From NCBI RefSeq assembly GCF_000003605.2, contig NW_003130606.1, forward strand, positions 1-20,953: DNA of 20,953 bases, written 5' to 3'. Positions 10,550 through 20,692 of this stretch are shown piece by piece; position 1 is the first letter of the stretch, and every line of letters begins with the position of its first letter. This DNA is from Saccoglossus kowalevskii. Its lineage: Eukaryota > Hemichordata > Enteropneusta > Harrimaniidae. The position numbers and the translations under genes were made by a program. Under the pieces are notes generated by a model that did no database searches, was not told the DNA's origin, and was given only the letters and a program-made list of their open reading frames with translations.

Positions 10550-12190
10550 GTTTACGATGTGTCCCTGGTATAGGATACACTTTAATCTGGTTACGATGTG
10601 TCCCTGGTATAGGATACACTTTAATCTGGTTACGATGTGTCCCTGGTATAGGATACACTTTAATCTGGTTACGATGTGTCACTGGTATAGGATACACTTT
10701 AATCTGGGTACGGTGTGTCCCTGGTATAGGATACACTTTAATCTGGTTACGATGTGTCCCTGGTATAGGATACACTTTAATCTGGTTACCATGTGTCCCT
10801 GGTATAGGATACACTTTAATCTGGTTACCATGTGTCCCTGGTATAGGATACACTTTAATCTGGTTACGATGTGTCCCTGGTATAAGATACACTTTAATCT
10901 GGTTACGATGTGTCCCTGGTATAGGACACACTTTAATCTGGTTACGATGTGTCCCTGGTATAGGATACACTTCAATCTTGTTACGATGTGTCCCTGATAT
11001 AGGACACACTTTAATCTGGTTACGATATGTCCGTGGTATAGTATACACTTTAATCTGGTTACGATGTGTCCCTGGTATAGGATACACTTTAATCTGGGTA
11101 CGATATGTCCCTGGTATAGGATACACTTTAATCTGGTTACGATGTGTCCCTGGTATAGGATACACTTTAATCTGGTTACGATGTGTCCCTGGTATAGGAT
11201 ACACTTTAATCTGGTTACGATGTGTCCCTGGTATAAGATACACTTTAATCTGGTTACGATGTGTCCCTGGTATAGGACACACTTTAATCTGGTTACGATG
11301 TGTCCCTGGTATAGGACACACTTTAATCTGGTTACGATGTGTCCCTGGTATAGGATACACTTCAATCTGGTTACGATGTGTCCCTGGTATAGGACACACT
11401 TTAATCTGGTTAAGATGTGTCCCTGGTATAGGATACACTTTAATCTGGTTACGATATGTCCCTGGTATAGGACACACTTTAATATGGTTACGATGTGTCC
11501 CTGGTATAGTATACACTTTAATCTGGTTACGTTGTGTCCCTGGTATAGGATACACTTTAATCTGGTTACGATGTGTCCCTGGTATAGGACACACTTTTAT
11601 ATGGTTACGATGTGTTCCTGGTATAGGATACACTTTAATCTGGTTACGATGTGTCCCTGCTATAGGACACACTTTAATCTGGTTACGATGTGTCCCTGGT
11701 ATAGGATACACTTCAATCTGGTTACGATGTGTCCCTGGTATAGGACACACTTTAATCTGGTTAAGATGTGTCCCTGGTATAGGATACACTTTAATCTGGT
11801 TACGATGTGTTCCTGGTATAGGATACACTTTAATCTGGTTACGGTGTGTCCCTGGTATAGGACACACTTTAATCTGGGTACGATGTGTCCCTGGTATAGG
11901 ATACACTTTAATCTGGTTACGATGTGTCCCTGGTATAGGACACACTTTAATCTGGGTACGATGTGTCCCTGGTATAGGATACACTTTAATCTGGTTACGA
12001 TGTGTCCCTGCTATAGGACACACTTTAATCTGGTTACGATGTGTCCCTGGTATAGGGCACACTTTAATCTGGGTACGGTGTGTCCCTGGTATAGGATACA
12101 CTTTAATCTGGTTACGATGTGTCCCTGGTATATTATACACTTTAATATGGCTACGATGTGTTCCTGGGATAGGATACACTATAATCTCGG
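10550..12190. repeat. GGATAC-rich domain
   Basis: The right arm switches from mostly GGACAC to mostly GGATAC immediately after a 40-bp unit (GGTTTACG at about 10550). Private variants include TTACCATG at 10787 and 10826, and GGGTACGATATG near 11098. The domain ends in a few irregular units near 12120-12200 (GGTATATTATAC, CCTGGGATAGG, ATAATCTCGG, TACAGTG). Confidence 0.75.
11409..11650. repeat. TTAAGATG-CGATATG-CGTTGTG segment, copy 2 of 3
   Basis: It matches 3087-3330 unit by unit at an offset of 8322 bp, including the TTTTATATGG variant near 11596. After about 11650 the two diverge: CCCTGCTATAGG here, GATGAGTCC at 3330. Confidence 0.75.
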
Positions 12191-13740
12191 TACAGTGTGT
12201 CCGTGGTATAGGACACACTTTAATCTGGTTACGATGTGTCCCTGGTATAGGATACACTTTAATATGGTTACGATGTGTCCCTGGTATAGGACACACTTTA
12301 ATATGGTTACTATGTGTCCCTGGCATAGGACACACTTTAATATGGTTACGATGTGTCCCTGGTATAGGGCACACTTTAATCTGGTTACGATGTGTCCGTG
12401 GTATAGGACACACTTTAATCTGGTTACGATGTGTCCCTGGTATAGGGCACACTTTAATCTGTTTACGATGTGTCCCTGGTATAGGATTCACTTTAATATG
12501 GTTACGATGTGTCCCTGGTATAGGACACACTTTAATCTGGTTACGATGTGTCCCTGCTATAGGGCACACTTTAATCTGGTTACGATGTGTCCCTTGTATA
12601 GTATACACTTTAATCTGGTTACGATGTGTCCCTGGTAAAGGATACACTTTAATCTGGTTACGATGTGTCCCTGGTATAGGATACACTTTAATCTGGTTAC
12701 GATGTGTCCCTGGTATAGGACACACTTTAATATGGTTACGATGTGTCCCTGGTATAGGACACACTTTAATATGGTTACGATGTGTCCCTGGTATAGGACA
12801 CACTTTAATCTGGTTACGATGTGTCCGTGGTATAGGACACACTTTAATCTGCTTACGATGTGTCCCTGGTATAGGGCACACTTTAATCTGGTTACGATGT
12901 GTCCCTGGTATAGGATTCACTTTAATATGGTTACGATGTGTCCCTGGTATAGGACACACTTTAATCTGGTTACGATGTGTCTCTGGTATAGGGCACACTT
13001 TAATCTGGTTACGATGTGTCCCTGGTATAGGGCACACTTTAATCTGGTTACGATGTGTCCGTGGTATAGGACACACTTTAATCTGGTTACGATGTGTCCG
13101 TGGTATACGACACACTTTAATCTGGTTACGATGTGTCCCTGGTATAGGATACACTTTAATATGGTTACGATGTGTCCCTGGTATAGGACACACTTTAATA
13201 TGGTTACGATGTGTCCCTGGTATAGGACACACTTTAATCTGGTTACGATGTGTTCCTGGTATAGGACACACTTTAATCTGGTTACGATGTGTCCCTGGTA
13301 TAGGACACACTTTAATATGGTTACGATGTGTCCCTGGTATAGGACACACTTTAATCTGGTTACGATGTGTCCCTAGTATAGGACACACTTTAATCTGGTT
13401 ACGATGTGTTCCTGATATAGGACACACTTTAATCTGGGTACGATGTGTCCCTGGTATAGGACACACTTTAATCTGGTTACGATGTGTCCCTGGTATAGGA
13501 CACACTTTAATATGGTTACGATGTGTCCCTGGTATAGGGCACACTTTAATCTGGTTACGATGTGTTCCTGGTATAGGGCACACTTTAATCTGGTTACGAT
13601 GTGTCCCTGGTATAGGAAACACTTCAATCTGGTTACGATGTATCCCTGGTATAGGATACACTTTAATCTGGTTACGATGTGTCCTTGGTATAGGACACAC
13701 TTTAATCTGGTTACGATGTGTCCCTTGTATAGGACACACT
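12190..13740. repeat. GGACAC/GGGCAC domain
   Basis: Units resemble those of 4980-10550. The series GCTATAGGGCAC, TTGTATAG, GGTAAAGG at 12541-12645 is shared with about 17480-17575, 19150-19252 and 19868-19950, linking this domain to the right-hand part of the array. Confidence 0.75.
12240..12440. repeat. Short third copy of the TTACTATG/GGCATAGG segment
   Basis: GGATAC then ATATGG, GGACAC then ATATGG with TTACTATG (about 12308), GGCATAGG, GGGCAC and TCCGTGG follow in the same order as at 6620 and 8690. The match ends at the next GGGCAC unit. Confidence 0.7.
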
Positions 13741-13920
13741 TTAATCTGGAGTACGATGTGTCCCTGGTATAGGACACACTTTAATCTGGGTACGATGTGT
13801 CCCTGGTATAGGATACACTTTTAATCTGGTTACGATGTGTCCCTGGTATAGGACACACTTTAATTCTGGGTACGAGTGTGTCCCTGGAATAGGACACACT
13901 TTAAATCTGGGTTACGATGT
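13740..13920. repeat. Cluster of over-length units
   Basis: Spacings between successive GTGTCC landmarks here are 40 (13718 to 13758), 39, 40, 41 and 41 (13878 to 13919). The extra bases are in CTGGAGTACG, CACTTTTAATC, TAATTCTGG, ACGAGTGTG, TTTAAATC and GGGTTACG. No other place in the array has consecutive length errors of this kind. This could be a recombination junction or a low-quality consensus segment. Confidence 0.8.
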
Positions 13921-14589
13921 GTCCCTGGTATAGGACACACTTTAATGTGGTTACGATGTGTCCCTGGTATAGGGCACACTTTAATGTGGTTACGATGTGT
14001 CCCTGGTATAGGATACACTTTAATCTGGTTACGATGTGTCCCTGGTATAGGACCCACTTTAATGTGGTTACGATGTGCCCCTGGTATAGGACACACTTTA
14101 ATTTGGTTACGATGTGTCCCTGGTATAGGACACACTTTAATCTGGTTACGATGTGTCCCTGGTATAGGATACACTTTAATCTGGTTACGATGTGTCCCTG
14201 GTATAGGACACACTTTAATCTGGTTACGATGTGTCCCTGGTATAGGACACACTTTAATCTGGTTACGATGTGTCCCTGGTATAGGATACACTTTAATCTG
14301 GTTACGATGTGTCCCTGCTATAGGATACACTTTAATCTGGTTACGATGTGTCCCTGGTATAGTATACACTTTAATCTGGTTACGATGAGTCCCTGGTATA
14401 GGATACACTTTAATCTGGTTACGATGTGTTCCTGGTATGGGACACACTTTATTCTGGTTACGATGTGTCCCTAGTATAGGATGCACTTTAATCTGGTTAC
14501 GATGTGTCCCTGGTATAGTATACACTTTAATCTGGTTACGATGTGTCCCTGGTATAGGATACACTTTAATCTGGTTACGATGTGTCCCT

Positions 14590-14595
14590 AGGCCT
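14590..14595. repeat. 6-bp insertion in unit (3 of 4)
   Basis: The unit reads CCCTAGGCCTGGTATAGG. It is followed by TTATGATG, as are the insertions at 2159 and 4000, which supports common descent of the three segments. Confidence 0.8.
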
Positions 14596-14900
14596 GGTAT
14601 AGGATACACTTTAATCTGGTTATGATGTGTCCCTGGTATAGTATACACTTTAATATGGTTACGATGTGTCCCTGGTATAGAACACACTTTAATCTGGTTA
14701 CGATGTGTCCCTGGTATAGAACACACTTTAATCTGGTTACGATGTGTCCCTGGTATAGGAGACACTTTAATCTGGTTACGATGTGTCCCTGGTATAGTAT
14801 ACACATTAATATGGTTACGATGTGTCCCTGGTATAGTATACACATTAATCTGGTTACGATGAGTCCCTGGTATAGGATACACTTTAATCTGGTTACGATG

Positions 14901-15350
14901 TGTCCGTGGCATGGGACACATTTTAATCTGGTTACGATGTGTCCCTGGTATAGGATGCACTTTAATCTGGTTAAGATGTGTCCCTGGTATAGTATACACT
15001 TTAATCTGGTTACGATGTGTCCCTGGTATAGGATACACTTTAATCTGGTTACGATGGGTCCCTGGTATAGTATACACTTTAATCTGGGGACGGTGTGTCC
15101 CTGGTATTGGATACACTTTAATCTAGTTACGATGTGTCCCTGGTATAGGATACACTTTAATCTGGTTACGATGTGTCCCTGGTATAGGATACACTTTAAT
15201 ATGGTTACGATGTGTCCCTGGTATAGTATACACTTTAATCTGGTTACGATGTGTCCATGGTATAGGATACACTTTAATCTGGTTACGATGTGTCCCTGGT
15301 ATAGGACACACTTTAATATGGTTCCGATGTGTCCCTGGTATAGGGCACAC
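14901..15350. repeat. Marked segment, copy 4 of 4 (distant copy)
   Basis: The same series of diagnostic units reappears more than 10 kb from the other three. It is embedded in a longer copy: the GGTATGGGACACAC / TTATTCTGG / CCCTAGTATAGGATGC series at about 14430 matches that at about 2000, and the +6 bp unit at 14590 matches that at 2159. The first unit reads GGCATGGG here instead of GGTATGGG. Confidence 0.75.
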
Positions 15351-15492
15351 TTTAATCTGGTTACGATGTGTCCCTGGTATAGGGCACACTGTAATCTGGG
15401 TACGGTTTGTCCCTGGTACAGTATACACTTTAATCTGGTTACGATGTGTCCCTGGTATAGGATACACTTTAATCTGGTTACGATGTGTCCCT

Positions 15493-15498
15493 AGGCCT
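15493..15498. repeat. 6-bp insertion in unit (4 of 4)
   Basis: The unit reads CCCTAGGCCTGGTATAGG. It lies 903 bp (23 units plus 6 bp) after the copy at 14590 and is not followed by TTATGATG, so it belongs to a different copied segment. Confidence 0.8.
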
Positions 15499-15872
15499 GG
15501 TATAGGATGCACTTTAATCTGGTTACGATGTGTCCCTGGTATAGTATACACTTTAATCTGGTTACGATGTGTCCCTGGTATAGGGCACACTTTAATCTGG
15601 TTACGATGTGTCCCTGGTATAAGGCACACTTTAATCTGGTTACGATGTGTCCCTGGTATAGGATACACTTTAATCTGGTTACGATGGGTCCCTGGTATAG
15701 GGCACACTTTAATCTGGTTACGATGTGTCCGTGGTATAGGACACACTTTAATCTGGTTACGATGTGTCCGTGGTATACGACACACTTTAATCTGGTTACG
15801 ATGTGTCCCTGGTATAGGACACACTTTAATCTGGTTACGATATGTCCCTGGTATAGGACACACTTTAATCTG

Positions 15873-16400
15873 GTTAAGATGTGTCCCTGGTATAGGATAC
15901 ACTTTAATCTGGTTACGATATGTCCCTGGCATAGGACACACTTTAATATGGTTACGATGTGTCCCTGGTATAGTATACACTTTAATCTGGTTACGTTGTG
16001 TCCCTGGTATAGGATACACTTTAATCTGGTTACGATGTGTCCCTGGTATAGGACACACTTTAATATGGTTACGATGTGTTCCTGGTATAGGATACACTTT
16101 AATCTGGTTACGATGAGTCCCTGGTATAGTATACACTTTAATCTGGTTACGATGTGTCCATGGTATAGGATACACTTTAATCTGGGTATGGTGTGTCCCT
16201 GGTATAGGATACACTTTAATCTGGTTACGATGTGTCCCTGGTATAGGATACACTTTAATCTGGTTAAGATGTGTCCCTGGAATAGGATACACTTTAATCT
16301 GGTTACGATGTGTCCCTGGTATAGGATACACTTTAATCTGGTTACGATGTGTCCCTGGTATAGGATACACTTTAATCTGGTTACGATGTGTCCCTGGTAT
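15873..16400. repeat. TTAAGATG-CGATATG-CGTTGTG segment, copy 3 of 3 (longer match to the 3.1-3.5 kb region)
   Basis: It matches the 3087 region at an offset of 12786 bp through GATGAGTCC, TCCATGG and the rare GGGTATGGTG unit (3398 and 16184). The CCTGGAATAGG unit is then at 3451 here versus 16276, an offset of 12825 bp, so exactly one 39-bp unit was gained or lost between the two copies. Confidence 0.8.
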
Positions 16401-17074
16401 AGGATACACTTTAATCTGGTTACGATGTGTCCCTGGTATAGGACACACTTTAATCTGGTTACGATGTGTCCCTGGTATAGGACACACTTTAATCTGGTTA
16501 CGATGTGTCCCTGGTATAGGACACACTTTAATCTGGTTACGATGTGTCCCTGGTATAGGACACACTTTAATCTGGGTACGATGTGTCCCTGGTATAGGAC
16601 ACACTTTAATCTGGTTACGATGTGTCCCTGGTATATGACACACTTTAATCTGGTTACGATGTGTCCCTGGTATAGGACACACTTTAATCTGGTTACGATG
16701 TGTCCCTGGTATAGGACACACTTTAATCTGGTTACGATGTGTCCCTGGTATAGGGCACACTTTAATATGGTTACGATGTGTCCCATGGTATAGGACACAC
16801 TTTAATCTGGTTACGATGTGTCCCTGGTATAGGACACACTTTAATCTGGTTACGATGTGTCCCTGGTATAGGACACACTTTAATATGGTTACGATGTGTC
16901 CCTGGTATAGGACACACTTTATTCTGGTTACGATGTGTCCCTAGTATAGGACACTCTTTAATCTGGTTACGATGTGTCCCTGGTATAGGACACACTTTAA
17001 TCTGGGTACGATGTGTCCCTGGTATAGGATACACTTTAATATGGTTACCATGTGTCCCTGGTATAGGACACACT

Positions 17075-18620
17075 TTAATCTGGTTACGATGTGTCCCTGG
17101 TATAGGATGCACTTTAATGTGGTTACGATGTGTCCCTGGTATAGGATACACTTCAATCTGGTTACGATGTGTCCATGGTATAGGACACACTTTAATCTGG
17201 TTACGATGTGTCCGTGGTATAGGACACACTTTAATCTGGTTACGATGTGTCCCTGGTATAGGACACACTTTAATATGGTTACGATGTGTCCCTGGTATAG
17301 GACACACTTTAATCTGGTTACGATGTGTCCGTGGTATAGGACACACTTTAATCTGGTTACGATGTGTCCCTGGTATAGGGCACACTTTAATCTGGTTATG
17401 ATGTGTCCCTTGTATAGGATTCACTTTAATATGGTTACGATGTGTCCCTGGTATAGGACACACTTTAATCTGGTTACGATGTGTCCCTGCTATAGGGCAC
17501 ACTTTAATCTGGTTACGATGTGTCCCTTGTATAGGATACACTTTAATCTGGTTACGATGTGTCCCTGGTAAAGGATACACTTTAATCTGGTTACGATGTG
17601 TCCCTGGTATAGGACACACTTTAATCTGGTTACGATGTGTCCCTCGTATAGGACACACTTTAAACTGGTTACGATGTGTCCCTGGTATAGGATACACTTC
17701 AATCTGGTTACGATGTGTCCATGGTATAGGACACACTTTAATCTGGTTACGATGTGTCCGTGGTATAGGACACACTTTAATCTGGTTACGATGTGTCCCT
17801 GGTATAGGGCACACTTTAATCTGGTTACGATGTGTCCCTCGTATAGGACACACTTTAATCTGGTTACGATGTGTCCCTGGTATAGGATACACTTTAATCT
17901 GGTTACGATGTGTCCCTGGTATAGGACACACTTTAATCTGTGTACGATGTGTCCCTGGTATAGGACACACTTTAATCTGGTTACGATGTGTCCCTGGTAT
18001 ATGACACACTTTAATCTGGTTACGATGTGCCCCTGGTATAGGACACACTTTAATCTGGTTACGATGTTTCCCTGGTATAGGACACACTTTAATATGGTTA
18101 CGATGTGTCCCTGGTATAGGGCACACTTTAATGTGGTTACGATGTGTCCCTGGTATAGGATACACTTTAATCTGGTTACGATGTGTCCCTGGTATAGGAC
18201 ACACTTTAATCTGGTTACGATGTGCCCCTGGTATAGGACACACTTTAATCTGGTTACGATGTGTCCCTGGTATAGGACACACTTTAATATGGTTACGATG
18301 TGTCCCTGGTATAGGGCACTCTTTAATGTGGTTACGATGTGTCCCTGGTATAGGATACACTTTAATCTGGTTACGATGTGTCCCTGGTATAGGACACACT
18401 TTAATTTGGTTACGATGTGTCCCTGGTATAGGACACACTTTAATCTGGTTACGATGTGTCCCTGGTATAGGATACACTTTAATCTGGTTACGATGTGTCC
18501 CTGGTATAGGACACACTTTAATCTGGTTACGATGTGTCCCTGGTATAGGACACACTTTAATCTGGTTACGATGTTTCCCTGGTATAGGATACACTTTAAT
18601 CTGGTTACGATGTGTCCCTG
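17075..18620. repeat. 61-unit higher-order duplication, left member
   Basis: Markers GGATGC (17109), CACTTCAATC, TCCATGG, TTGTATAGGATTC (17410), GCTATAGGGCAC, GGTAAAGG and CCCTCGTATAGG followed by AAACTGG (17641) recur exactly 2379 bp downstream, which is 61 units with no residual. This member retains five units between about 17690 and 17900 and four units between about 18240 and 18400 that the right member lacks. Confidence 0.9.
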
Positions 18621-19444
18621 GTATAGGACACACTTTAATCTGGTTACGATGTGTCCCTGGTATAGGACACACTTTAATATGGTTACGATGTGTCCCTGGT
18701 ATAGGACACACTTTAATCTGGTTACGATGTGTCCGTGGTATAGGACACACTTTAATCTGGTTACGATGTGTCCCTGGTATAGGGCACACTTTAATCTGGT
18801 TACGATGTGTCCCTGGTATAGGATTCACTTTAATATGGTTACGATGTGTCCCTGGTATAGGACACACTTTAATCTGGTTACGATGTGTCCCTGGTATAGG
18901 GCACACTTTAATCTGGTTACGATGTGTCCCTGGTATAGGACACACTTTAATCTGGTTACGATGTGTCCGTGGTATAGGACACACTTTAATCTGTTTACGA
19001 TGTGTCCCTGGTATAGGACACACTTTAATATGGTTACGATGTATCCCTGGTATAGGACACACTTTAATCTGGTTACGATGTGTCAGTGGTATAGGACACA
19101 CTTTAATCTGGTTACGATGTGTCCCTTGTATAGGATACACTTTAATCTGGTTACGATGTGTCCCTGCTATAGGGCACACTTTAATCTGGTTACGATGTGT
19201 CCCTTGTATAGGATACACTTTAATCTGGTTACGATGTGTCACTGGTAAAGGATACACTTTAATATGGTTACGATGTGTCCCTGGTATAGGGCACACTTTA
19301 ATCTGGTTACGATGTGTCCCTGGTATAGGATACACTTTAATCTGGTTACGATGTGTCCCTTGTATAGTATACACTTTAATCTGGTTACGATTTGTTTCTG
19401 GTATAGGATACACTTTAATCTGGTTACGATGTGTCCCTGGTATA

Positions 19445-20655
19445 GGACACACTTTAATCTGGTTACGATGTGTCCCTGGTATAGGATGCACTTTAATCTG
19501 GTTACGATGTGTCCCTGGTATAGGATACACTTCAATCTGGTTACGATGTGTCCATGGTATAGGACACACTTTAATCTGGTTACGATGTGTCCGTGGTATA
19601 GGACACACTTTAATCTGGTTACGATGTGTCCCTGGTATAGGACACACTTTAATATGGTTACGATGTGTCCCTGGTATAGGACACACTTTAATCTGGTTAC
19701 GATGTGTCCGTGGTATAGGACACACTTTAATCTGGTTACGATGTGTCCCTGGTATAGGGCACACTTTAATCTGGTTATGATGTGTCCCTTGTATAGGATT
19801 CACTTTAATATGGTTACGATGTGTCCCTGGTATAGGACACACTTTAATCTGGTTACGATGTGTCCCTGCTATAGGGCACACTTTAATCTGGTTACGATGT
19901 GTCCCTTGTATAGGATACACTTTAATCTGGTTACGATGTGTCCCTGATAAAGGATACACTTTAATCTGGTTACGATGTGTCCCTGGTATAGGACACACTT
20001 TAATCTGGTTACGATGTGTCCCTCGTATAGGACACACTTTAAACTGGTTACGATGTGTCCCTGGTATAGGATACACTTTAATCTGGTTACGATGTGTCCC
20101 TGGTATAGGACACACTTTAATCTGTGTACGATGTGTCCCTGGTATAGGACACACTTTAATCTGGTTACGATGTGTCCCTGGTATATGACACACTTTAATC
20201 TGGTTACGATGTGCCCCTGGTATAGGACACACTTTAATCTGGTTACGATGTTTCCCTGGTATAGGACACACTTTAATATGGTTACGATGTGTCCCTGGTA
20301 TAGGGCACACTTTAATGTGGTTACGATGTGTCCCTGGTATAGGATACACTTTAATCTGGTTACGATGTGTCCCTGGTATAGGACACACTTTAATCTGGTT
20401 ACGATGTGCCCCTGGTATAGGACACACTTTAATTTGGTTACGATGTGTCCCTGTTATAGGACACACTTTAATCTGGTTACGATGTGTCCCTGGTATAGGA
20501 TACACTTTAATCTGGTTACGATGTGTCCCTGGTATAGGACACACTTTAATCTGGTTACGATGTGTCCCTGGTATAGGACACACTTTAATCTGGTTACGAT
20601 GTGTCCCTGGTATAGGATACACTTTAATCTGGTTACGATGTGTCCCTGGTATAGG
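19445..20655. repeat. 61-unit higher-order duplication, right member with whole-unit deletions
   Basis: It is the counterpart of 17075-18620. The offset is 2379 bp at 19481, 19791 and 20020, then 2184 bp (56 units) at 20181 and 20405, then 2028 bp (52 units) at 20429. Both steps are whole numbers of units. Private changes include CCCTGATAAAGG near 19943 and CCCTGTTATAGG near 20450. It reaches to within one or two units of the array end. Confidence 0.9.
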
Positions 20656-20692
20656 GCACACTTTAATCTGGTTACGATGTGTCCCTGGTATA

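Larger units (their letters stand above)
4980..10550. repeat. GGACAC/GGGCAC-rich subfamily domain
   Basis: Units here mostly keep the canonical GGACAC arm or carry GGGCAC, with frequent ATATGG for CTGG and TCCGTGG for TCCCTGG. GTATAC units are essentially absent. The domain contains three +3 bp units (5194, 8160, 9684) and a 38-bp unit at about 7359. It is built of mutually duplicated segments listed separately. Confidence 0.8.
13920..16440. repeat. Mosaic domain with copies of the 2-4 kb region
   Basis: After about 400 bp of GGACAC-type units with TTTAATGTGG variants, the sequence reproduces segments seen far to the left. About 14330-14620 matches about 1890-2190, 14620-15350 matches the 4030-4760 region, and 15873-16400 matches the 3.1-3.5 kb region. 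The order of the copied segments is not the same as in the left part, so it is a mosaic and not one long duplication. Confidence 0.7.
1..20692. repeat. 39-bp tandem satellite/minisatellite array, 530 units, single orientation
   Basis: The whole stretch is a head-to-tail array of one 39-bp unit; a clean consensus copy is 7702-7740. Landmarks within a unit, in order, are GATGTGTCC, CTGGTATA, GGACACAC, TTTAATCTGG and TTAC. GTGTC(C) landmarks run from base 4 to base 20679. That is 529 periods of 39 bp plus 44 bp, and the visible indels account for exactly +44 bp. Units differ mainly by a few recurring substitutions: GGACAC to GGATAC, GGGCAC or GTATAC; CTGG to ATATGG; and TCCCTGG to TCCGTGG. No unit is inverted. 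The consensus is about 44% GC. The array continues beyond the left window edge. By structure it is satellite or large-minisatellite DNA; I do not recognise a named family, and function is unknown. Confidence 0.98.

Noticed and set aside
10978-13824. 948-codon plus-strand open frame of CVPGIGHTLIWLR-like repeats, hydrophobic in appearance
   Set aside because: The periodic hydrophobic pattern might suggest membrane segments, but it is a reading of the same satellite in another frame. TTATGATG and ATCTAGTTACG units place stops in this frame elsewhere in the array.
1-20692. CRISPR array (regular short repeats with a palindromic core)
   Set aside because: The spacing is regular and the core is dyadic, but there are no unique spacers: the whole 39 bp is repeated, and no cas genes are present.
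1-20692. TATA-like GGTATAGG and TTTAAT motifs as promoters in every unit
   Set aside because: They are parts of the consensus unit with no positional or gene context. Calling several hundred promoters would be unsupported.
1-20692. Centromere identity (CENP-B box or alpha-satellite-like organisation)
   Set aside because: I see no CENP-B box and the 39-bp unit is far shorter than typical centromeric monomers. Higher-order structure alone does not prove a centromere.
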